In this document: in pieces, positions 24,683 to 31,382 of the stretch
Layout: each line of letters opens with the position of its first letter
Position numbering within the stretch: the stretch's first letter is position 1
NCBI RefSeq assembly: GCF_036016955.1
Contig: NZ_JAYWXI010000009.1
Coordinates: forward strand, 1 to 64,000
Direction of reading: 5' to 3'
Source of the DNA: JAYWXI01 sp036016955
Lineage (GTDB): Bacteria > Bacteroidota > Bacteroidia > Flavobacteriales > Weeksellaceae
Length of the DNA stretch: 64,000 bases
Notes under the pieces: model-generated
The model's input: only the letters and a program-made list of their open reading frames with translations
What the model was told of the DNA's origin: nothing
Database searches by the model: none
Translations under genes and position numbers: made by a program

Positions 24683-25999
24683 ATGAAGCCTGATTTTATA
24701 CAAAAAGTAACAAACTGGGGGAATTTTCCTGTGGTTGAAAAGGAAATAAAGAGCGAAGACTCGCTGGAAAAAATTAAGGCTTTTGTGCTGAAAAATAAGG
24801 AGGTTATTGCTCGTGGTAACGGACGTTGCTATGGTGATGCTTCTTTGGCGGAGCATATTTTTTCAACGAAAAGGCTTAATAAGTTTATTGGCTTTGACCG
24901 TTTAAACGGGATTTTAGAATGCGAATCGGGGGTTTTGTTGTCTGATATTTTGGAGGTTGTGGTTCCTCAGGGGTACTTTCTTTCCGTTACTCCGGGAACG
25001 AAATACGTGACGGTGGGCGGAGCGATTGCCTCGGATGTTCATGGGAAGAACCATCATGCGGAAGGGTGTTTTTCGGACTGGGTGGTGTCTTTTACGCTTC
25101 TTGATCAAAATGGAGACGTGCAGACGTGCAGCCGAGAGGAGAACGCCGATTTGTTTTGGGCTACGGCGGGCGGTATGGGGCTTACGGGGATTATTCTTTC
25201 GGCGAAACTGAAACTTAAGAATATCGAGTCGGCTTATATTCGTCAAGAAAGTCTAAAGGCTTCCAATTTGGAAGAAATTTTCAGATTGTTTGAGCAAAGT
25301 GAAAACTGGACGTACAATGTGGCTTGGATAGACTGCCTTCAGAAGGGCGGGGGAATTGGCCGTTCGATACTTATGAGGGGAGAGCACGCTTTGAAGGCGG
25401 AATTGCCTGCTAAACTTCAGGCGGAACCTTTGAAGTTAAAACCGAAGTTTAGGTTTACGGTTCCGTTTTATTTTCCGGGGTTTGTGCTTAACCGATTTAC
25501 GGTTAAGGTCTTCAATTGGTTGTATTACGGCAAGCAGCGTCGTTCTCAGGTGAATGGTTTTGTGGATTACGAGACGTTTTTTTACCCTTTGGATGCGGTT
25601 AATGATTGGAATAAGATCTACGGACGTAAAGGGTTTATCCAGTATCAGATGGTGATTCCGAAGGCGAAGGGCTATGAGGGGATGAAGCAGATTTTGGAGA
25701 CGATTGCCCATAGCGGGAATGGTTCGTTTTTGGCGGTTCTTAAGCTGTTTGGTAAAAACAACCCCGAGGCGTATAATGCGTTTCCGATGGAGGGGTACAC
25801 GCTGGCTTTGGATTTTAAAGTTAATAAGAAACTTCCGGAGTTGGTCCAGAAGCTGGATGATGTGGTGGAAGCGTTCGGCGGGCGTATTTATCTGACGAAG
25901 GACAGCATGAGCCGCTCTTCTCTGACTAATTATTTGAAAAATGTGAGGAATCCGAAATTTGTTTCTTTGCAGCAGAAAAGAATTGCCAATAATCAATAA
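24683..25999 (+). CDS. DprE1-like FAD oxidoreductase (decaprenylphosphoryl-ribose 2'-oxidase)
   Basis: This 438-residue FAD-binding oxidase matches mycobacterial DprE1 along its length. Shared blocks are VIARGNGRCYGD, TPGTKYVTVGGAIASDVHGKN, DLFWATAGGMGLTGII, FFYPLDAVNDWNKIYG and KLFGKNNPEAYNAFP. By these anchors, Lys406 (LTKDS) corresponds to DprE1 Lys418, and Ala375 (YTLALDF) lies where M. tuberculosis has Cys387, the target of benzothiazinones. It oxidises prenylphosphoryl-ribose at C2 as the first step of epimerisation to arabinose. Family comparison is from memory. Confidence 0.88.
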   Translation: MKPDFIQKVTNWGNFPVVEKEIKSEDSLEKIKAFVLKNKEVIARGNGRCYGDASLAEHIFSTKRLNKFIGFDRLNGILECESGVLLSDILEVVVPQGYFLSVTPGTKYVTVGGAIASDVHGKNHHAEGCFSDWVVSFTLLDQNGDVQTCSREENADLFWATAGGMGLTGIILSAKLKLKNIESAYIRQESLKASNLEEIFRLFEQSENWTYNVAWIDCLQKGGGIGRSILMRGEHALKAELPAKLQAEPLKLKPKFRFTVPFYFPGFVLNRFTVKVFNWLYYGKQRRSQVNGFVDYETFFYPLDAVNDWNKIYGRKGFIQYQMVIPKAKGYEGMKQILETIAHSGNGSFLAVLKLFGKNNPEAYNAFPMEGYTLALDFKVNKKLPELVQKLDDVVEAFGGRIYLTKDSMSRSSLTNYLKNVRNPKFVSLQQKRIANNQ

Positions 26000-26011
26000 A
26001 AGCCAAGAATA

Positions 26012-26737
26012 ATGATAATATTAGGAAGTAACTCGGAGGTGGCACAGGCCTTTGTGGAGAAAATGTTGAGCGAGGGCAGGCGTTATCCTGTGGTGTATCT
26101 TTTTACTTCGAATGTGGCGACGACGGAGAAGTTTGCCAAACATTTGGGAGTGAGATTTCTTCAACATTGTGAGATTATTCCTTTGGATTTGATGGGGGAA
26201 TTTCATCCGAAGGCTTGGGATTTTGTTCAGTCGGATTTATTGTTTTGTGCTTCGGGGTATTTGGGGCAGGGAACGGCAGAGGGGCTTTACGATGATGGGA
26301 ATACGCAACGCATTATTACCGTGAATTATGCGGCATTGGTTCCGGTTCTTAACTATTTTGCCAAAAAAATGGAGAGCCGCAGAAGCGGAACGATGATTGT
26401 TTTGTCTTCGGTGGCGGGGGATCGCGGGCGGCAGAGTAATTTTATTTATGGTTCGGCTAAGGCAGGTCTTACAGCTTATCTTAGCGGTTTGCGCAACTAT
26501 CTTTTCGATAAGAAAGTGCATGTAATGACGGTTAAACCGGGGTTTATGGCGACCAAAATGACGGAGGGGCTTCCGCTTAATCCTTTGTTGACGGCGAGTC
26601 CTAAGCAGGCGGCCGAGCATATTTATAAGGCTTATGTAGGAAAAAGAAATACGGCTTATGTCTTGCCGGTCTGGTGGGGGATTATGACGATCATTAAGGC
26701 TATTCCCGAATTTATTTTTAAGAAAATGAAACTTTAG
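26012..26737 (+). CDS. DprE2-like short-chain dehydrogenase
   Basis: This 241-residue SDR protein has an N-terminal nucleotide-binding region starting MIILGSNSEVAQAF. The catalytic Ser (VLSSVAGDRGRQSNF) and YGSAKAG (Tyr-x3-Lys) follow, then KPGFMATKMT, and the C-terminus is hydrophobic. It is coupled to the DprE1-like gene (12 bases), so it most likely reduces the 2-keto intermediate to prenylphosphoryl-arabinose with NADH. Alternative SDR substrates cannot be excluded from sequence alone. Confidence 0.85.
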   Translation: MIILGSNSEVAQAFVEKMLSEGRRYPVVYLFTSNVATTEKFAKHLGVRFLQHCEIIPLDLMGEFHPKAWDFVQSDLLFCASGYLGQGTAEGLYDDGNTQRIITVNYAALVPVLNYFAKKMESRRSGTMIVLSSVAGDRGRQSNFIYGSAKAGLTAYLSGLRNYLFDKKVHVMTVKPGFMATKMTEGLPLNPLLTASPKQAAEHIYKAYVGKRNTAYVLPVWWGIMTIIKAIPEFIFKKMKL

Positions 26738-26773
26738 GGTGTTTTTTTACGTTTTTTTGATATAAAGGCAAGT

Positions 26774-27361
26774 ATGAAAAAGTTATATTGTTTTGATTTC
26801 GACGGTACTCTGACGAATCGGGATACGATGTTTCTGTTTTTACGGTTTTATCGCCCTTCACGTTACTATGTGCAGTATTTGAAACATTTACCTCTGTTTG
26901 TTCTGCTAAAACTACGTTTGGTAAAGGCGGAAGGGGTGAAAAAGAGTTTTATTTCGGGGGTACTGAAGGGGGAAACCCGCGGGGCAATCGAACGCAAAGC
27001 CCAAGCTTTTTTCCAACGGTATTACCCTGAAATCATCCGTGAAAATGCATTGGAGTTTATCGCCAATAGGGATCGGCAAAATACCGAAGCTTTGTTGGTG
27101 ACGGCATCCATGGATTTATGGGTGAGGCCTTTTGCTGAAAAATTCGGGATGTCGTTGTTGGCTACGGAAGGTTATTTCCAGCAGGAGGTGTTTACGGGGG
27201 AATTTAAGACGCCTAACTGCAATGGGGAACAGAAAGTGTTTCGGATTCGGCAATTTATTGAGGGGAAACGTTACGATAAAATCATTGCTTTCGGGGATAC
27301 TTCGGGGGATCGTCCGATGATGAAATTTGCAGATGACCGATATTATCGTTTTTTTCATTAA
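26774..27361 (+). CDS. HAD-IB family phosphatase
   Basis: This 195-residue haloacid-dehalogenase phosphatase has motif I DFDGTLTNRDT, motif II LLVTASMDLW, and motif III/IV FGDTSGDRPMM. It is of the SerB-like IB type with a helical cap. Its place behind the UbiA, DprE1 and DprE2 genes suggests it removes the 5-phosphate from prenylphosphoryl-5-phosphoribose, the step taken by a different phosphatase in mycobacteria. This is inference from position. Confidence 0.83.
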   Translation: MKKLYCFDFDGTLTNRDTMFLFLRFYRPSRYYVQYLKHLPLFVLLKLRLVKAEGVKKSFISGVLKGETRGAIERKAQAFFQRYYPEIIRENALEFIANRDRQNTEALLVTASMDLWVRPFAEKFGMSLLATEGYFQQEVFTGEFKTPNCNGEQKVFRIRQFIEGKRYDKIIAFGDTSGDRPMMKFADDRYYRFFH

Positions 27362-27386
27362 ATTAGCCTCGCGATAATCGAGGTTT

Positions 27387-27905
27387 ATGAAATTAATAAA
27401 AATATCTTTTTTCTTGCTTTTGTCGGGTCTTTTAGCGGCTTGTACGGTAAAGAAAGAGAGCGATAAAAATAAGGAATCAGTATCGTCGTCTATGGATTCA
27501 ACTAAAAACGGAAAAGCGCCTGTATTGTTCCTTTCCGAGTGGAACGGAGGGAGAGAAAAACCGGGCTTTATACGGGCAAGAGGGAAGACCGAATATCATT
27601 CGATTTACCGTACGTTCAAAGGCGGTGGAGGATTAACGGAAACTTTGGAGGCTTTAGATTCGTCTGTGCCAGAACTCCCAAAGGGGCACGACGCGGTGTT
27701 TTATTCGTTCGGAACGATGACTTCAGGAAGTTACACGGCTCCGGGGATTGAGGCGTTAAAAATAGAGCACGGTGTGCTGAAAGTTTACCTTAAGAAAACG
27801 GCACCGAAGGATATCAACGAACCTCAGATTATGGTTTTGTCTCGGCCTTGGATGGTGTTTTCTGTTCCGTCGGATGATGTGTTTGAAACAATTGAAATAA
27901 AATAA
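27387..27905 (+). CDS. Lipoprotein, hypothetical
   Basis: This 172-residue protein has a lipoprotein signal ending GLLAACT (Cys19). A Lys/Ser-rich linker follows, then a beta-rich domain with FIRARGKTEYHSIYRTFKGG. I do not recognise the family. It lies 16 bases before the cysteine desulfurase gene. Confidence 0.65.
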   Translation: MKLIKISFFLLLSGLLAACTVKKESDKNKESVSSSMDSTKNGKAPVLFLSEWNGGREKPGFIRARGKTEYHSIYRTFKGGGGLTETLEALDSSVPELPKGHDAVFYSFGTMTSGSYTAPGIEALKIEHGVLKVYLKKTAPKDINEPQIMVLSRPWMVFSVPSDDVFETIEIK

Positions 27906-27920
27906 CAGCAATCGGTTTTA

Positions 27921-29093
27921 ATGGAAATCAGAAAAGTATATTTGGATAATGCGGCTACTACTCCGATAGACGAGCCGGTGATTGAGAAAATGGTGGAAGT
28001 GATGCGGATGAATTACGGTAATCCTTCTTCTACTCACAGCGTTGGGCAAGAGGCTAAATCACTTATTGAAGGGGTTCGTCGAAAGATTGCCGATTATTTG
28101 AGGGTGCAACCTGGGGAGATTATTTTCACCTCTTGCGGGACGGAGTCCAATAATTTGATTATAAAATCTTGTGTGTCCCATTTGGGGGTGGAGCGGATCA
28201 TTACATCACCCTTGGAGCATAAATGTGTAGCAGAGGCTGTACGGGATGCCAAAACCCGAAAAGGCGTGGAGGTGGTTTATCTGCGTCCTGATGCTAACGG
28301 CGATATTTTACCCGAGAAGGTAGAAGAAGCTTTGAAGGCTTCGGATAAGAAGACTTTGGTTTCCCTTATGCATGCCAATAACGAAGTTGGTAATCTTTTG
28401 GATTTGGAAGCCGTGGGTAAATTATGCGAGCAGTACGGGGCTTATTTTCATTCGGATACGGTACAGACGATAGGGCATTTGGATTTGGATTTTTCCAAAA
28501 TTAATATTGACTTTGCTTCTTGCAGTGCGCACAAGTTTCACGGACCTAAAGGAGTGGGGTTTGCTTATGTCAAAAAATCTTCCCGATTGAAACCAATAAT
28601 TCTTGGAGGAGCCCAAGAACGTGAGCTTCGGGCAGGAACGGAAAATGTAACCGGGATTGTCGGTTTGGGGGTTGCGTTGGATTTATGCATGACGAACCTG
28701 GAAGAGTACGCCCGTCATATTCAACAGATCAAGGAGTACACGAAGGAGCGCTTGCAAGCGCGGATTCCGGGAGTGAGGTTTAACGGGCGCTCTGCGGATT
28801 CTCAAAGAAGCCTTTATACGGTGCTTAGTGCATTGCTTCCGTTTAAAAATCCGATGATTGGTCTTCAATTGGATATGAAAGGGGTGGCTATTTCTCAAGG
28901 AAGTGCTTGTTCGTCCGGTGCGGCTAAACCTTCAATGGTAATGATGATGCTTCTTGATGATAACGATTTAGAAGAGACTACGCCGCTTCGTATTTCGTTT
29001 TGTCATCATACGACGAAAGAAGATATTGATTATTTTGTCGAGGCGTTGGTGGAGATTTCTTCCTCTTCTCTTATAGAAAAAAACAATGCCTAA
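27921..29093 (+). CDS. Cysteine desulfurase-family aminotransferase (NifS/IscS type)
   Basis: This 390-residue class V PLP enzyme takes sulfur from cysteine as a protein-bound persulfide. It has VYLDNAATTPID at the start, SLMHANNEVGN, FHSDTVQTIGH, the PLP Lys205 in CSAHKFHGPKG, and the catalytic Cys330 in SQGSACSSGAA. The SSG-type loop with Cys in GSACSSG fits the class I NifS/IscS group. There is no adjacent IscU/SufU, so the sulfur acceptor is unknown from context. Confidence 0.92.
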   Translation: MEIRKVYLDNAATTPIDEPVIEKMVEVMRMNYGNPSSTHSVGQEAKSLIEGVRRKIADYLRVQPGEIIFTSCGTESNNLIIKSCVSHLGVERIITSPLEHKCVAEAVRDAKTRKGVEVVYLRPDANGDILPEKVEEALKASDKKTLVSLMHANNEVGNLLDLEAVGKLCEQYGAYFHSDTVQTIGHLDLDFSKINIDFASCSAHKFHGPKGVGFAYVKKSSRLKPIILGGAQERELRAGTENVTGIVGLGVALDLCMTNLEEYARHIQQIKEYTKERLQARIPGVRFNGRSADSQRSLYTVLSALLPFKNPMIGLQLDMKGVAISQGSACSSGAAKPSMVMMMLLDDNDLEETTPLRISFCHHTTKEDIDYFVEALVEISSSSLIEKNNA

Positions 29094-29178
29094 TATAGAT
29101 GAGAGGGTGTTGCATTTGGGATTATAATTATTACTTTTGTAGACGGTAAAAAAATAAATTAAAAATAAATTTTGTATT

Positions 29179-29496
29179 ATGGCATTAGAAATTACAGATA
29201 GCACGTTTAAGGAAACGGTATTAAACTCGGATAAGCCGGTATTGGTAGATTTTTGGGCGGTATGGTGTGGTCCTTGCCGTATGTTGGGGCCGATTATCGA
29301 AGAGGTTTCAGCCGACTTCGAGGGCAAGGCTGTGGTAGGTAAAGTGGATGTAGACAATAACCAGCAGGTTTCGGTGGATTATGGGATTCGTAATATTCCG
29401 ACGATGCTTATCTTCAAAAATGGAGAAGTGGTCGACAAGATTGTTGGGGTAGCACCAAAAGAGGTGATTGCTGAAAAACTATCTGCTCATTTGTAA
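29179..29496 (+). CDS. trxA: Thioredoxin
   Basis: This 105-residue classical cytosolic thioredoxin has active site WCGPC (Cys30 and Cys33), the buried Asp in VLVDFWA, and the cis-Pro block IRNIPTMLIFKNG. It serves as general disulfide reductant. A terminator follows directly. Confidence 0.96.
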   Translation: MALEITDSTFKETVLNSDKPVLVDFWAVWCGPCRMLGPIIEEVSADFEGKAVVGKVDVDNNQQVSVDYGIRNIPTMLIFKNGEVVDKIVGVAPKEVIAEKLSAHL

Positions 29497-29515
29497 AAAA
29501 AACAGATTGAAAATT

Positions 29516-29545
29516 AATGCTTTCCGTTTAGGGAAGCATTTTTTT
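29516..29545 (+). terminator. Rho-independent terminator after trxA
   Basis: AATGCTTTCC and GGGAAGCATT form a 10-bp stem with one wobble pair, followed by five T. Confidence 0.85.
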
Positions 29546-29555
29546 GAAAAAATAT

Positions 29556-29585
29556 TTGCAGTTTTAGAAAAAAGTCCTATATTTG
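29556..29585 (+). promoter_or_regulatory. Promoter of tRNA-Asp
   Basis: TTG (29556-29558), 19 bases, then TATATTTG (29578-29585) matches the Bacteroidetes primary sigma consensus TTG-N19-TAnnTTTG exactly. It lies 33 bases before the tRNA. Confidence 0.85.
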
Positions 29586-29618
29586 CAATCACAAAAATGA
29601 AGGGTTTCTTCATTGAAA

Positions 29619-29692
29619 GATCCGGTAGTTCAGTTGGTTAGAATGCCGCCCTGTCACGGCGGAGGTCGCGGGTTCGAGTCCCGTCCGGATCG
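29619..29692 (+). tRNA. tRNA-Asp (GTC)
   Basis: It has a full cloverleaf: acceptor GATCCGG/CCGGATC, anticodon stem CCGCC/GGCGG around loop CTGTCAC (anticodon GTC), and T arm GCGGG-TTCGAGT-CCCGT. The discriminator base is G. CCA is not encoded. Confidence 0.96.
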
Positions 29693-29693
29693 C

Positions 29694-29723
29694 AAAAAAG
29701 TCGCAAAAGCGACTTTTTGTTTT
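29694..29723 (+). terminator. Terminator after tRNA-Asp
   Basis: AAAAAAGTCGC and GCGACTTTTT form a strong stem with an AAAA loop and a T tract, two bases after the tRNA. Confidence 0.88.
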
Positions 29724-29741
29724 ATCAAAAATAGGATTAAC

Positions 29742-29772
29742 TTGACTGGCAAGTCTGTTTTTTATATTTTTG
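29742..29772 (+). promoter_or_regulatory. Promoter of tRNA-Ala
   Basis: TTG (29742-29744), 20 bases, then TATTTTTG (29765-29772) matches the -33/-7 pattern with one extra spacer base. It lies directly upstream of tRNA-Ala. Confidence 0.65.
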
Positions 29773-29783
29773 TTGAGAGATAA

Positions 29784-29857
29784 GGGGAATTGGCGCAGTT
29801 GGCTAGCGCGTTTGACTGGCAGTCAAAAGGTCACGGGTTCGAATCCCGTATTCTCCA
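29784..29857 (+). tRNA. tRNA-Ala (GGC)
   Basis: The cloverleaf has acceptor GGGGAAT/ATTCTCC with the G3:U70 alanine identity pair, anticodon stem TTTGA/TCAAA around loop CTGGCAG (anticodon GGC), and T arm ACGGG-TTCGAAT-CCCGT. The discriminator is A. It is the last core gene before the AT-rich element, so its 3' end is a candidate integration site. Confidence 0.95.
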
Positions 29858-29899
29858 CAAGTGCTATTGAAAATCAATGTTTTACGATAGTAAGGGACT

Positions 29900-29929
29900 A
29901 AAACAGGGACTTGTTCTCTGTTTTTTTTT
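29900..29929 (+). terminator. Terminator after tRNA-Ala
   Basis: AAAACAGGGA and TCTCTGTTTT form a 10-bp stem with one wobble around CTTGT, followed by more T. Confidence 0.8.
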
Positions 29930-29942
29930 CAGAATCTTCTCG

Positions 29943-30453
29943 CTCAGATTTATCCAACCACCTTACTCAGATTTATCCAACCACCTTACTCAGATTTATC
30001 CAACCACCTTACTCAGATTTATCCAACCACCTTACTCAGATTTATCCAACCACCTTACTCAGATTTATCCAACCGCCTTACTCAGGTTTATCCAACCGCC
30101 TTACTCAGATTTATCCAACCACCTTACTCAGATTTATCCAACCTTTACTCAGATTTATCCAACCACCTTACTCAGATTTATCCAACCTTTACTCAGGTTT
30201 ATCCAACCACCTTACTCAGATTTATCCAACCTTTACTCAGGTTTATCCAACCTTTACTCAGGTTTATCCAACCACCTTACTCAGGTTTATCCAACCTTTA
30301 CTCAGATTTATCCAACCACCTTACTCAGATTTATCCAACCTTTACTCAGGTTTATCCAACCACCTTACTCAGGTTTATCCAACCTTTACTCAGATTTATC
30401 CAACCTTTACTCAGGTTTATCCAACCACCTTACTCAGATTTATCCAATTCTTG
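29943..30453. repeat. Tandem array of 22 units of 23 or 21 bp plus a partial unit
   Basis: The units begin CTCAG, contain the invariant core TTTATCCAACC with A or G at one upstream position, and end either ACCTTA/GCCTTA (23 bp) or TTTA (21 bp). I count eight 23-bp units first, then mixed 21- and 23-bp units, and a truncated last unit at 30433. Spacing is about two helical turns. The core TTATCCAAC matches the DnaA box TTATNCACA at seven of nine positions. There are no spacers, so it is not CRISPR. Open frames across it arise only because the unit has no stop on this strand. Confidence 0.95.
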
Positions 30454-30708
30454 TTTATAATGATTTGATTAACAATTTTTTATGTATAAAATGTGAATTC
30501 ATTATAAAGAATGACATCACACACATATATATATAATTATGTATTATAAATATAATATATGTGATCGTAATTTTTATTTTTTTTCTGTCAGCCATTTAGT
30601 CCTCTAAAAAAGGATTTTACAAATATTATATAATGATAATCAGTATTTTAAAATTTTAGAGGAATAAAAAAATGAAGAAAGTCAATATAATTTGAAGAAC
30701 AGGGATTT
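30454..30708. other. AT-rich intergenic stretch at the start of the element
   Basis: There is no credible gene here. It contains an AT-rich inverted repeat with arms CACATATAT (30522-30530) and ATATATGTG (30555-30563). It marks the shift from core-like to AT-rich base composition. The element boundary probably lies between the tRNA-Ala end and this region, but the attachment site cannot be fixed without the other end. Confidence 0.5.
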
Positions 30709-30744
30709 CAATGTGGGCTTCAAATGCAATGTGGGCTTCAAATG
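30709..30744 (+). repeat. Perfect tandem duplication of an 18-mer in the oriT-like region
   Basis: CAATGTGGGCTTCAAATG occurs twice head to tail (30709-30726 and 30727-30744), directly before the hairpins. Direct repeats of this size beside hairpins are typical binding sites for relaxosome accessory proteins. Confidence 0.85.
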
Positions 30745-30827
30745 CAAGATGTGTCTTTGTATATACACTTCAAGCGCATAGACAAAGACCATCTTGCCCA
30801 TTTTTCTTTTGGGAAAAATGGGGGCAA
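30744..30827 (+). other. Candidate origin of transfer (oriT) with two hairpins
   Basis: The first hairpin pairs GCAAGATGTGTCTTTGT (30744-30760) with ACAAAGACCATCTTGC (30782-30797), perfect except for one bulged base. The second pairs CCCATTTTTC (30797-30806) with GAAAAATGGG (30813-30822), and can also extend by TTGCC/GGCAA. The region is non-coding and lies about 200 bases upstream of the relaxosome and relaxase genes. This is the usual place and shape of oriT in Bacteroidetes mobile elements. The nick site itself is not identified. Confidence 0.6.
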
Positions 30828-30878
30828 AAAACTTCGGAACTCGTTTTTTGTAATAAAAAAAAATAGAAATAAGAATAC

Positions 30879-31028
30879 AAGCTATTAAAAGTTATTAAAA
30901 AACATTTTTACATTTTTCTTTTTTATGTTATTAATAATATTAAATGACTTTATTTAATAATAAATATTATTTTTTTGTTTTTTATTGTTGTTTTGTTAAT
31001 AAATTAAGAATTTTGCCTAAAGAAAAAA
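30879..31028 (+). repeat. 150-bp inverted repeat, left copy (promoter/leader of the mobilisation operon)
   Basis: Every base from 30879 to 31028 is the reverse complement of 59054-59203. The copy ends exactly one base before the ATG of the mobilisation gene. It carries a palindrome ATTAAAT-gacttt-ATTTAAT (30939-30958) that could be an operator, and a GAATTTTG sequence near its inner end that is one mismatch from the TAnnTTTG -7 element, preceded by TTG at 17-20 bases. It is therefore probably the promoter and leader of the operon starting at 31029. Confidence 0.95.
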
Positions 31029-31382
31029 ATGAGGGAAGGACAAAAACCATTGCTAATCTATATTGATGAAGAACAAAAAGCAAAGTGGAAGTCAATCTGT
31101 AAAAGTAGGGGGATAACATTTAAAAGCCTTATCGTAGATTCCGTAGAAGGTAGAATTATGGATAACGAAAGGCGAAGAGTAATAGAGTTCATTGAGGTAC
31201 AGGATAATATTTTTAAGAAGATAGAAAACAACATCAATCAGTTTGCAAAAATTGCTAATACCTCTAAATGGATTAGTGAAATGGAAATGAAAATTTTTAA
31301 TCAGAACCTATCTGAATTGAGAAAAATGAAACAGGAGCAAACTGATATGTTCAAGATTATTTTTGAAATGCTTGGAAAATGA
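31029..31382 (+). CDS. Relaxosome accessory protein (MobB/MobC-like, probable ribbon-helix-helix)
   Basis: This 117-residue basic protein has an N-terminal region (PLLIYIDEEQKAKWKSICKSRGI, here a strand then helix) that resembles ribbon-helix-helix DNA-binding proteins. The C-terminal half is a long amphipathic helix. It overlaps the relaxase start by four bases. In Bacteroidetes mobile elements the gene before the relaxase encodes the oriT-binding accessory factor. The oriT-like region lies just upstream. Confidence 0.78.
   Translation: MREGQKPLLIYIDEEQKAKWKSICKSRGITFKSLIVDSVEGRIMDNERRRVIEFIEVQDNIFKKIENNINQFAKIANTSKWISEMEMKIFNQNLSELRKMKQEQTDMFKIIFEMLGK

Noticed and set aside
29943..30453. 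CRISPR array
   Set aside because: The units are contiguous with no unique spacers, and the small length variation (21 versus 23 bp) is in the unit itself.
29943..30453. Chromosomal replication origin
   Set aside because: The core differs from a DnaA box at two of the last three positions, and no dnaA or other origin gene is adjacent. It is noted only as a resemblance.
29877..30536. Protein-coding gene across the repeat array
   Set aside because: Frames are open only because the unit lacks stop codons on this strand. The predicted protein merely cycles through the three phases of the repeat, and no start signal or homology is visible.
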